Assembly (NCBI GenBank): GCA_013042765.1
Contig: JABDPP010000201.1
Span: 1-5,586 of the forward strand
Source: Litoreibacter sp.
Lineage (GTDB): Bacteria > Pseudomonadota > Alphaproteobacteria > Rhodobacterales > Rhodobacteraceae
Length of the DNA stretch: 5,586 nt
Direction: 5' to 3'
The position numbers and the translations under genes are program-made. This document shows positions 1 through 5,586 of the stretch, in pieces (the stretch's first letter is position 1; each line of letters begins with the position of its first letter). A model generated the notes under the pieces. That model was not told the origin of the DNA. It ran no database searches and worked only from the letters and a program-made list of their open reading frames with translations.

Positions 1-749
1 GGTGGGAGGTGCATTCGATGATGGCGATCCTGCTGACCGTGGTGGTGATGATCCTGATGGCCTGGGCCGTGCAGCATTTCATCTTTCGCCATCTGGTGGG
101 ACAGGAGCCGATCATCCTGTTCATGGCGACGATCGGTCTGGCCTATTTCCTCGAAGGGATGGGCGACCTGATGTGGGGCGCCGATATCAAGAAGCTCGAT
201 GTGGGTCTCCCGCAGGGCATCAACGACACCATCGACCGGGTCACCTATGAGGCCTTCGGCTACGGGTTCTTCATCGACAATCTCGATATCGTGGCGACAA
301 TTGTGGCGGTCATTCTGGTCGCAGCACTGGTGGGCTTCTCGCAGTATACCAAGCAGGGCCGCGCTCTGCGCGCGGTGGCCGACGACCATCAGGCGGCGCT
401 GTCGGTGGGGATCTCGCTGAGCTTCATCTGGGTGCTGGTCTGGTCCATCGCGGGCTTCGTGGCGCTGGTGGCGGGCATCATGTGGGGCGCGAAGTCGGGG
501 GTGCAGTTCTCGCTGTCGCTGATTGCCCTGAAGGCGCTGCCGGTCCTGATGCTGGGCGGGTTCACATCGATCCCGGGCGCCATTGTCGGGGGTTTGATCA
601 TCGGCGTGGGCGAGAAGCTCTTCGAGTTCCTGATCGGCCCGATGGTCGGCGGTGCGACCGAGAACTGGTTCGCCTACGTGCTGGCGCTTTTGTTCCTCGT
701 CTTCCGGCCGCAGGGCCTGTTCGGCGAAAAGATTATCGAGAGGGTGTAG
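1..749 (+). CDS. livH: LivH-type ABC importer permease, 5' end cut by window edge
   Basis: Inner-membrane permease of a branched-chain amino acid-type (HAAT/Liv) ABC importer; it pairs with LivM to form the translocation channel. The frame is open to the left edge (first whole codon at 3, 248 codons to the TAG at 747-749). The GTG at 9 is unlikely to be the true start, because the conserved LivH N-terminal region (first helices with the Asn-Phe-Ala-His-Gly type motif) is missing; roughly 50-100 residues lie upstream. Visible family marks are an ATIGLAYFLEG helix with a following MWG segment, the cytoplasmic coupling loop QGRALRAVADDHQAALSVGI (about 354-413) that contacts the ATPases, the ALKALPVLMLGGFTSIPGA segment (about 525-581), and a C-terminal FRPQGLFGE motif (about 702-728). 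At least six hydrophobic stretches are seen. The stop is 3 bases before livM, so the two are almost certainly co-translated. Family assignment is firm. Substrate is unknown and need not be an amino acid. Confidence 0.93.
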   Translation, partial: WEVHSMMAILLTVVVMILMAWAVQHFIFRHLVGQEPIILFMATIGLAYFLEGMGDLMWGADIKKLDVGLPQGINDTIDRVTYEAFGYGFFIDNLDIVATIVAVILVAALVGFSQYTKQGRALRAVADDHQAALSVGISLSFIWVLVWSIAGFVALVAGIMWGAKSGVQFSLSLIALKALPVLMLGGFTSIPGAIVGGLIIGVGEKLFEFLIGPMVGGATENWFAYVLALLFLVFRPQGLFGEKIIERV

Positions 750-752
750 CGC

Positions 753-1829
753 ATGTTTTACCGTGAAGCAGGTGATTTCAGCACCACTTATGTCGAAGAC
801 AACCAGACCTTCCCGATCCGGTTCGACCGGTATCGCTACTACGCCGTGCTGGCGGTGGCCTTCGGGGTCATCCCCTTCCTGATCAACGACTACTGGGCCA
901 ACGCGGTCTTCGTGCCGTTCCTGATCTACGCAATCGCGGCGATCGGGCTAAACATCCTGACCGGCTATTGCGGGCAGGTGAGCCTTGGCACCGGCGGGTT
1001 CATGGCTGTGGGGGCGTATGCCTGCTACAAGCTGATGACCGCCTTCCCGGATGTCTCGATCGTGCTGCACGTGTTGCTGGCCGGCGGCATTACCGCCGGC
1101 GTGGGGGTGCTATTCGGCCTGCCGTCGCTCAGGATCAAGGGGTTCTACCTCGCCGTGGCCACGCTGGCCGCGCAGTTCTTCCTCGTATGGCTCTTCAACA
1201 AGGTGCCGTGGTTCTACAACTACTCGGCCTCCGGTCAGATCAACGCGCCGGAGCGCACGGTCTTCGGGATCATCGTGACCGGCCCCAACACCGACGCCTG
1301 GGCGAAATACCTCATATGCCTTGTCTTCGTGACCTTCTGCGCGATTATCGCACGCAATCTGACGCGCGGCACCGTGGGGCGCAAATGGATGGCGATCCGC
1401 GACATGGATATCGCGGCCGAGATCATCGGAGTGAACCCGTTGCGCGCCAAGCTGACGGCCTTTGCGGTCAGCTCGTTCTTCATCGGTGTGGCCGGGGCGC
1501 TCTTCTTCAGTGTCTATCTCGGCGCGGTCGAGGTGGGCGAGGCCTTCGGGATCGAGAAGTCGTTCCTCGTGCTCTTCATGATCATCATCGGCGGGCTGGG
1601 CTCGATCTTCGGATCCTTCGCGGGCGCCGCCTTTATGGTGCTCTTGCCGGTGTTTCTGAAAAACGTGTTCGTCGGAGGGCTTGGCTGGCCGACCGATCTG
1701 GCGCAACATCTCAACTTCATCGTCTCGGGCGGGCTGATCGTGATGTTCCTTATACTGGAACCGCATGGCTTGGCGCAGCTCTGGCGCGTGGCAAAGGAAA
1801 AGCTGAGACTCTGGCCGTTCCCGCATTAA
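753..1829 (+). CDS. livM: LivM-type ABC importer permease
   Basis: Second inner-membrane permease of the Liv-type importer, 358 residues, a usual length for LivM proteins. The ATG at 753 is preceded by GAGAGGG at 738-744, inside the end of livH, with 8 bases of spacing. The N-terminal stretch MFYREAGDF followed by about 20 polar residues before the first helix resembles LivM proteins of ligase-linked Liv clusters as I remember them. Diagnostic segments are GLNILTGYCGQVSLGTGGFM (residues 65-84), LRIKGFYLAVATLAAQFF (126-143), the coupling loop GRKWMAIRDMDIAAEIIGVN (209-228), SSFFIGVAGALFF (240-252) and MIIIGGLGSIFGSFAGA (276-292). Hydrophobic helices lie near 29-43, 49-68, 102-123, 131-148, 185-201, 235-256, 270-302 and 320-336. 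The C-terminus ends in a basic amphipathic stretch and a short WPFPH tail. A 91-base gap separates it from the binding-protein gene. Subunit identity is firm; the ligand is not determined. Confidence 0.95.
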   Translation: MFYREAGDFSTTYVEDNQTFPIRFDRYRYYAVLAVAFGVIPFLINDYWANAVFVPFLIYAIAAIGLNILTGYCGQVSLGTGGFMAVGAYACYKLMTAFPDVSIVLHVLLAGGITAGVGVLFGLPSLRIKGFYLAVATLAAQFFLVWLFNKVPWFYNYSASGQINAPERTVFGIIVTGPNTDAWAKYLICLVFVTFCAIIARNLTRGTVGRKWMAIRDMDIAAEIIGVNPLRAKLTAFAVSSFFIGVAGALFFSVYLGAVEVGEAFGIEKSFLVLFMIIIGGLGSIFGSFAGAAFMVLLPVFLKNVFVGGLGWPTDLAQHLNFIVSGGLIVMFLILEPHGLAQLWRVAKEKLRLWPFPH

Positions 1830-1857
1830 CGTGGCGGCCCAAGACAAGCCAAAGGAT

Positions 1858-1871
1858 CGGGGACAACCCCG
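1858..1871 (+). other. Small GC hairpin in the livM-binding protein gap
   Basis: The 91-base gap 1830-1920 holds a perfect 5-bp inverted repeat, CGGGG (1858-1862) and CCCCG (1867-1871), with loop ACAA. No T-tract follows; the sequence downstream is A-rich, so an intrinsic terminator is unlikely. It could shield the 5' end of a processed binding-protein transcript, but a stem this short can occur by chance in high-GC DNA. I see no convincing -35/-10 promoter in the gap. Confidence 0.3.
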
Positions 1872-1903
1872 GCTGACTGAGAAAATCGGATAAAAAGACC
1901 CAA

Positions 1904-1910
1904 AGGGAGG
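1904..1910 (+). promoter_or_regulatory. Strong ribosome binding site of the binding-protein gene
   Basis: AGGGAGG at 1904-1910, 10 bases before the ATG at 1921, sits in an A-rich leader (1881-1919) likely to be unstructured. It is the best Shine-Dalgarno match among the operon genes. This fits the need for the binding protein to be made in excess over the membrane subunits, as is usual for ABC importers. Confidence 0.7.
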
Positions 1911-1920
1911 ACACAAACCG

Positions 1921-3204
1921 ATGAAACTGAAACTGACAACACTGGCGCTGGGCGCCGTGATGGCGGCAAGCCCCGTGATGGCGGACCTCGTATTCCCGTC
2001 ACTGAGCTACCGCACCGGGCCCTATGCAGCCAACGGCATTCCGTTCGCTGATGGCTACGAGGATTATTTCACGCTCCTCAATGAGCGCGACGGCGGCATC
2101 GGCGGTGTGCCCGTCAAGGTCATCGAATGCGAGACCGGCTACAACACCGAGAAAGGTGTCGAGTGCTACGAGGCCACCAAGGGCGAAGGCGCTCTGGTGT
2201 ATCAGCCGCTGTCCACCGGCATCACCTACCAGCTGATCCCGAAAGCAACCGCGGACGGTATCCCGATCCACTCGATGGGCTATGGCCGGACATCCGCCAA
2301 GAACGGTGCGGTGTTCTCCAACATCTTCAACTACCCCGCGAACTACTGGGACGGGGCGTCGATTGCGGTCAAGCACATCATGGACCAGGAAGGCGGCGAC
2401 CTGAGCGGCAAGAAGATCGCACTGGTCTATCACAACTCCGCCTATGGCAAGGAGCCGATCCGCACGCTCGAGGAGCTGTCCAAGAAGCACGGCTACGACT
2501 TCCTGCCGATCGCCGTGGATCACCCCGGCCAGGAGCAGAAGTCGCAGTGGCTGCAGATCCGCCAGCAGCGTCCTGACTACGTTCTGATGTGGGGCTGGGG
2601 CGTGATGAACCAGGTTGCCATTCAGGAAGCGTCCAACATCCGTTTCCCGATGGACAAGTTCATCGGCGTCTGGTGGTCCGGCTCTGAGAACGACGTGCTG
2701 CCCGCTGGTGACGGCGCCAATGGCTACAAGTCGCTGGCGATGCACGGCACCGGATCGGACTACCCGATCTATGCCGACATGCAGAAATACGTGATCGATG
2801 CCGGCAAGGCCGCCGGTGCTGGCGATCAGGTTGGCACGGTGCTCTATTCGCGTGGCATGTATGCCGCGATGCTGGCTGCCGAAGCTGCCCGCACCGCGCA
2901 GGAGATCCACGGCACGGGCGACATCACCCCTGCGATGATGCGCGACGGCATGGAAGCGCTGAACATCACCGAAGCACGGATGGCCGAACTGGGCCTGCCG
3001 AATTTCGGCCCGGCCTTCTCGGTCAGCTGTGAGAATCACGGTGGCCCTGGCCTCGGTATGGTCCAGCAGTGGGATGCCTCCACCAAGAAGTGGAGCCTGA
3101 TCACGGACATGATCGAAAGCGACAAAGCCGTAATCAACCCGCTGGTTGAGGAGGACTCGTCCGCTTTCGCCGCCGAGAACAACATCACACCAAGTTGTTC
3201 GTAA
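1921..3204 (+). CDS. Periplasmic substrate-binding protein of Liv-type ABC importer
   Basis: Secreted ligand receptor of the importer (type I periplasmic binding fold, Leu/Ile/Val-binding or amide-binding family), 427 residues. A Sec signal peptide is clear: MKLK, a hydrophobic core, then VMA before Asp22, so signal peptidase I likely cuts after Ala21. There is no lipobox Cys, so the product should be soluble in the periplasm. Family features include the early GPYAANGIPFADGYEDYF segment (33-50), NERDGGIGGVPVKVIECETG (54-73), the pocket-wall stretch YQPLSTGITYQLIPKATADG (94-113) and GKKIALVYHNSAYG (163-176), which starts the second lobe. The long C-terminal part keeps GPAFSVSCENHGG (363-375). 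The region WGWG (224-227) and VWWSG (250-254) is rich in aromatic residues. Four Cys are present (70, 82, 370, 426). It lies between livM and livF, the usual kind of place. Family is firm. The ligand is unknown; the adjacent ligase favours a carboxylic acid over an amino acid. Confidence 0.92.
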   Translation: MKLKLTTLALGAVMAASPVMADLVFPSLSYRTGPYAANGIPFADGYEDYFTLLNERDGGIGGVPVKVIECETGYNTEKGVECYEATKGEGALVYQPLSTGITYQLIPKATADGIPIHSMGYGRTSAKNGAVFSNIFNYPANYWDGASIAVKHIMDQEGGDLSGKKIALVYHNSAYGKEPIRTLEELSKKHGYDFLPIAVDHPGQEQKSQWLQIRQQRPDYVLMWGWGVMNQVAIQEASNIRFPMDKFIGVWWSGSENDVLPAGDGANGYKSLAMHGTGSDYPIYADMQKYVIDAGKAAGAGDQVGTVLYSRGMYAAMLAAEAARTAQEIHGTGDITPAMMRDGMEALNITEARMAELGLPNFGPAFSVSCENHGGPGLGMVQQWDASTKKWSLITDMIESDKAVINPLVEEDSSAFAAENNITPSCS

Positions 3205-3214
3205 TCTAGAAACT

Positions 3215-3246
3215 TCTCGCCGGCGGTCTCCGGGCTGCCGGCGGGG
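3215..3246 (+). promoter_or_regulatory. Intercistronic RNA hairpin with C(UCCG)G tetraloop
   Basis: The 118-base gap between the binding-protein and ATPase genes starts, 10 bases after the stop codon, with a 14-bp stem. Its core CGCCGGC (3218-3224) pairs perfectly with GCCGGCG (3237-3243). The stem extends inward through 3225-3228/3233-3236 and outward through 3215-3217/3244-3246, with four G-U pairs. The loop 3229-3232 is UCCG closed by C-G, a member of the very stable UNCG tetraloop class. No T-run follows, so full intrinsic termination is not expected. The likely role is to protect the upstream message from 3' exonucleases, or to cause partial polarity, so that more binding protein than ATPase is made. 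The structure is seen; the role is inferred. Confidence 0.6.
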
Positions 3247-3322
3247 CGCAGAATTCCTGCAGTAAACAAATGACTGGTCAGCCCCCGGATTTCGGGCGTG
3301 CCAACCGTGACGGAGTGTCGAG

Positions 3323-4144
3323 ATGCTGGATTCCGGAAAGACGGAAACACTTCTGGAAGTGAACAATATCGAGGTGATCTACAACCACGTGATCCTCGTG
3401 CTGAAAGGCGTCAGCCTGAAGGTCGCGCAAGGCGGGATTACCGCGCTTCTGGGCGGCAATGGTGCGGGCAAGACGACGACGCTCAAGGCGGTCTCGAACC
3501 TGCTGCATTCCGAGCGCGGCGAGGTCACCAAGGGCACGATCAGCTACCGTGGTGAGCAGGTCGCCGGCCTTGATCCGGCCGCGATGGTCAAGCGCGGCGT
3601 GATCCAGGTGATGGAAGGCCGTCACTGTTTCGAACACCTGACCGTCGAGGAAAACCTGATGACCGGCGCCTACACGCGCCGCGACGGCAAGGGCAATGTC
3701 GAGGCCGATCTAGACATGGTCTACACCTATTTCCCCCGCCTCAGGGAGCGCCGCAAATCGCAGGCCGGATACACCTCGGGCGGTGAGCAGCAGATGACAG
3801 CGATCGGTCGTGCCCTGATGAGCCGACCGGAGACGATCCTGCTCGATGAGCCCAGCATGGGTCTCGCCCCGCAGCTTGTCGAAGAGATCTTCGGCATTGT
3901 CAAAAGCCTCAACGAGAAGGAAGGCGTGAGCTTCCTTCTGGCCGAGCAGAACACCAACGTGGCGCTGCGCTTCGCCCATTACGGCTATATCCTTGAATCC
4001 GGTCGCGTGGTGATGGACGGCCCCGCCGCCGAGCTGCGTGAGAACCCGGATGTGAAGGAATTCTACCTCGGCATGTCCGAGGAGGGCCGCAAGAGCTTCC
4101 GCGACGTGCGCTCCTACCGCCGCCGCAAGCGCTGGCTGAGCTGA
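3323..4144 (+). CDS. livF: LivF-type ABC importer ATP-binding protein
   Basis: Cytoplasmic ATPase that powers the importer, normally working as a pair with LivG, which is not in this window. It has 273 residues, against about 235-240 for classical LivF. The start at 3323 has GGAG at 3312-3315, 7 bases upstream, and an in-frame stop at 3308-3310 rules out a longer product. Motifs in order are Walker A GGNGAGKT (44-51), Q-loop Gln95 in GVIQVMEGRH, signature SGGEQ (152-156), Walker B TILLDEP with Asp175 and catalytic Glu176, and D-loop SMGLAP (178-183). AEQN (207-210) has Gln209 where many ABC ATPases have the switch His; this Gln is normal for LivF proteins. The VMEGRHCFEHLTVEENL stretch is also typical. 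The extra length is a short N-terminal lead (about 10 residues) and a very basic C-terminal tail (251-273). The catalytic set is intact. The ligase gene follows after 35 bases. Confidence 0.95.
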   Translation: MLDSGKTETLLEVNNIEVIYNHVILVLKGVSLKVAQGGITALLGGNGAGKTTTLKAVSNLLHSERGEVTKGTISYRGEQVAGLDPAAMVKRGVIQVMEGRHCFEHLTVEENLMTGAYTRRDGKGNVEADLDMVYTYFPRLRERRKSQAGYTSGGEQQMTAIGRALMSRPETILLDEPSMGLAPQLVEEIFGIVKSLNEKEGVSFLLAEQNTNVALRFAHYGYILESGRVVMDGPAAELRENPDVKEFYLGMSEEGRKSFRDVRSYRRRKRWLS

Positions 4145-4166
4145 CCCGGCGCTCATTTCATTGAAC

Positions 4167-4177
4167 GGGGGAGAGAG
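4167..4177 (+). promoter_or_regulatory. Purine-rich ribosome binding site fixing a TTG start
   Basis: The tract GGGGGAGAGAG lies just before TTG at 4180 (the GGGGGAG core ends 6 bases upstream). An in-frame TGA at 4162-4164 blocks any longer product, and no ATG or GTG lies in frame before the tract. The next in-frame ATG is near codon 132, deep within the conserved domain. TTG at 4180 is therefore the only sensible start. Confidence 0.75.
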
Positions 4178-4179
4178 AT

Positions 4180-5382
4180 TTGGCCTATTACGACGCGCTT
4201 GAAACCCGCAGTGCCGACGCGCGGAGCGCGGACCTTGCCCGCGCGCTCCCCGAACAGATCGCCCGCGCACAGGCGCTTCCGGGTTTCGATCTGGGAGAGA
4301 TCGACGCCAACGCGATCACGTCGCCGGAGGCGCTGACGCAACTTCCCGTTCTGCGCAAATCCGAACTGGGCGCGCGCCAGAAGGCCAGCCCGCCCTTCGG
4401 CGGTTATGTCGGGCCGGACTTCGACCACGTGTTCCAGTCGCCGGGTCCCCTCTATGAGCCGGGACGCGTGAGCCATGACTGGTGGCGTCTGGGCCGGTTC
4501 CTGCATGCCGCGAGCTTCGGGCCGGACGATATCGTGCAGAACTGCTTCAGCTATCACCTGACACCTGCGGGTATGATGTTCGAGAACGGAGCCCGGGCCG
4601 TGGGCGCGAAAGTGCTGCCCGCAGGCATCGGACAAACCGAACTGCAGGCGCAGGCGGCCTGCGATGTGGGCGTGACGGGCTATGCGGGCACGCCAGATTA
4701 CCTGAACATCATTCTCGAGAAGGCCGATGAAATGGGCCTCGCCCTTTCGATCACCAAGGCGGCGGTCTCCGGCGGCGCGCTCTTTCCGAGCCTGCGTCAG
4801 GCCTATGCCGATCGCGGCATTTCCTGCACCCAGTGCTACGGCACCGCGGATCTCGGAAATATCGCTTATGAAAGCGACGCGATGGAGGGGATGATCGTCG
4901 ATGAGGGCGTGATCGTGGAGATCGTCACGCCGGGAACCGGCAATCCCGTGGCGCCGGGAGAGGTGGGCGAGGTGCTTGTGACCACGCTGAACCCCGATTA
5001 TCCGCTGATCCGTTTTGCCACTGGCGACATGAGCGCGGTGCTCGAAGGTCAAAGCCCCTGCGGACGCACCAACATGCGCATCAAGGGCTGGATGGGCCGC
5101 GCCGACCAAACCACCAAGATCAAGGGCATGTTCGTGCGCCCCGAACAGGTCGCGGCCCTTGTGGACCGCCACCCCGAGATTTCCCGCGCCCGTGTCATCG
5201 CCACCCGCGACGGCGAGATGGATGCCATGACCGTCCGGATCGAGGCCGAGGGCGGCGACCCTGCGGCTTACGACCAAAGCGTGGCCGACGTGCTGAAACT
5301 GCGCGGTAAGGTGGAGGTCGTGGCCCCCGGAACCCTACCCAATGACGGCTTGGTGATCGACGACCAGCGCAGCTACGACTGA
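4180..5382 (+). CDS. Phenylacetate-CoA ligase-like adenylate-forming enzyme
   Basis: Predicted cytoplasmic member of the PaaK/coenzyme F390 synthetase-like group of AMP-binding enzymes, 400 residues, a little shorter than PaaK (about 430-440). The start is TTG. The N-terminus YYDALETR with LPEQIARAQALPGF and LPVLRKSEL (56-64) matches the family opening. Later marks are SYHLTPAGMMFENGARAVGA (124-143), GYAGTPDYL (168-176), QCYGTADLG (218-226; YGxTE-like), GEVGEVLVTTLNPDYPLIRF (260-279), TGD (281-283), CGRTN (294-298) and GWMGRADQTTKIKGMFVRP (303-321). The last leads into a small C-terminal domain ending NDGLVIDDQR. Several motifs depart from classical ligases. The first nucleotide loop reads FQSPGPLYEP (85-94) instead of a Ser/Thr-Gly-rich loop, Asp224 replaces the usual Glu, and Leu391 sits where a Gly-Lys catalytic Lys is expected. 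Likely role: activating the imported acid as a CoA thioester. Fold assignment is strong; activity and substrate are uncertain. Confidence 0.88.
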   Translation: MAYYDALETRSADARSADLARALPEQIARAQALPGFDLGEIDANAITSPEALTQLPVLRKSELGARQKASPPFGGYVGPDFDHVFQSPGPLYEPGRVSHDWWRLGRFLHAASFGPDDIVQNCFSYHLTPAGMMFENGARAVGAKVLPAGIGQTELQAQAACDVGVTGYAGTPDYLNIILEKADEMGLALSITKAAVSGGALFPSLRQAYADRGISCTQCYGTADLGNIAYESDAMEGMIVDEGVIVEIVTPGTGNPVAPGEVGEVLVTTLNPDYPLIRFATGDMSAVLEGQSPCGRTNMRIKGWMGRADQTTKIKGMFVRPEQVAALVDRHPEISRARVIATRDGEMDAMTVRIEAEGGDPAAYDQSVADVLKLRGKVEVVAPGTLPNDGLVIDDQRSYD

Positions 5383-5388
5383 TCGCGA

Positions 5389-5586
5389 TTAGCTCCGCCG
5401 CTGAACCTGCGTGGGGGCGAAGACCTCCAGAGTGGCTCCGGCAGCGATCAGCAAAGCACCTGTGATTTCCGGCAAGCCGAACGGCTCGTCGAGCAGAATG
5501 GCAGCCGAGCCCACGCCGGAGATGATCTCCGCCGTGAGCAGGAAACTGAGAACCGCCGGGCTCAGCCGCCGCGCGCTCCACAGGGT
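5389..5586 (-). CDS. EamA/DMT-family transporter, C-terminal fragment
   Basis: Reading the complement from the right edge, an open frame of 65 codons ends at TAA (complement of 5389-5391). The peptide contains ARRLSPAVLSFLLTAEIISG, then a hydrophobic stretch, LLDEPFGLPEITGALLIAAG, and a polar end TQVQRRS. The pattern of a Leu-Ser-Pro motif, a helix with an acidic residue, Asp-Glu-Pro before a Gly-Ala-containing helix, and a short polar tail is typical of the last part of the second EamA repeat in drug/metabolite (DMT) exporters. Two membrane helices are visible, near fragment residues 12-32 and 41-58. The 5' end lies outside the window, so substrate and full length cannot be judged. It converges on the ligase gene with 6 bases between the stops, so it is not part of that operon. 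A longer open frame overlapping it on the same strand (5195-5581) has no family-like features and is a shadow. Confidence 0.82.
   Translation of the reverse strand, partial: TLWSARRLSPAVLSFLLTAEIISGVGSAAILLDEPFGLPEITGALLIAAGATLEVFAPTQVQRRS

Noticed and set aside
9..11. GTG at 9 as the true start of the LivH gene
   Set aside because: The reading frame is open to the window edge and the conserved N-terminal part of LivH would be missing, so the gene is cut by the edge rather than short.
3205..3262. XbaI-like TCTAGA and adjoining EcoRI-PstI-like GAATTCCTGCAG, resembling a cloning-vector polylinker
   Set aside because: The match does not extend beyond 12 bases, the flanks are unlike vector sequence, and the genes on both sides belong to one natural operon. 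A chance match is most likely.
3284..3296. Short inverted repeat CCCG/CGGG upstream of livF
   Set aside because: Only 4 bp of stem with a 5-base loop, which is expected by chance at this GC content.
3270..3362. Possible 30-codon ORF starting in the gap before livF and overlapping its start
   Set aside because: No convincing ribosome binding site precedes its ATG, it has no recognisable features, and it overlaps the well-supported livF start in another frame.
1999..3366. Long open frame on the - strand (455 codons) opposite the binding-protein gene, plus similar ones at 1110-1916 and 4153-5277
   Set aside because: These are typical high-GC antisense shadows. Their translations are rich in Arg, His, Asp and Gly with no family motif, while the + strand frames carry clear conserved motifs.
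3947..3952. Gln209 instead of switch His in the LivF-type ATPase, considered as a defect
   Set aside because: LivF proteins, including the E. coli one, normally have Glu-Gln-Asn here, so this is standard for the family.
5382..5389. Palindrome ATCGCGAT between the converging ligase and DMT genes, considered as a terminator or protein site
   Set aside because: There is no loop, no T-run, and only 6 bases lie between the stop codons. An 8-base palindrome alone is not enough.

Overview
This window is high-GC, protein-dense bacterial DNA. It looks like an alphaproteobacterium, probably of the Rhodobacterales/Rhodospirillales type. That placement rests on base composition, codon use and remembered gene layouts of this kind; no marker gene is present, so it is tentative.

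From left to right on the + strand there is one operon-like run. It begins with the 3' part of a LivH-type permease gene (cut by the left edge, ending at 749). A complete LivM-type permease follows (753-1829), then a complete periplasmic substrate-binding protein with a signal peptide (1921-3204). Next come a LivF-type ATPase (3323-4144) and a 400-residue adenylate-forming ligase of the phenylacetate-CoA ligase/PaaK-like family (4180-5382, TTG start). At the right edge, the last 65 codons of an EamA/DMT-type membrane transporter lie on the - strand (5389-5586). It runs tail to tail with the ligase, with only 6 bases between them, and marks the end of the operon.

The transporter genes form a HAAT (hydrophobic amino acid transporter, Liv-type) ABC importer. 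The binding protein captures a ligand in the periplasm, LivH and LivM form the membrane channel, and LivF is one of two ATPases. The usual partner ATPase LivG is not in the window and is presumably upstream. The co-directional acyl-CoA ligase-like gene directly after livF suggests that the imported compound is a carboxylic acid (aromatic or similar) to be activated to a CoA thioester on entry, rather than a branched-chain amino acid. This is an inference from context; the real ligand cannot be read from the sequence.

The points most worth a second look are three. The ligase has strongly altered nucleotide-binding and catalytic motifs: no Ser/Thr-Gly-Thr-Thr-Gly loop, and Leu where the C-terminal catalytic Lys is expected. 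A strong RNA hairpin with a C(UCCG)G tetraloop lies between the binding-protein and ATPase genes. The ATPase carries a very basic C-terminal tail. I found no mobile element, CRISPR array, RNA gene or clearly new system.
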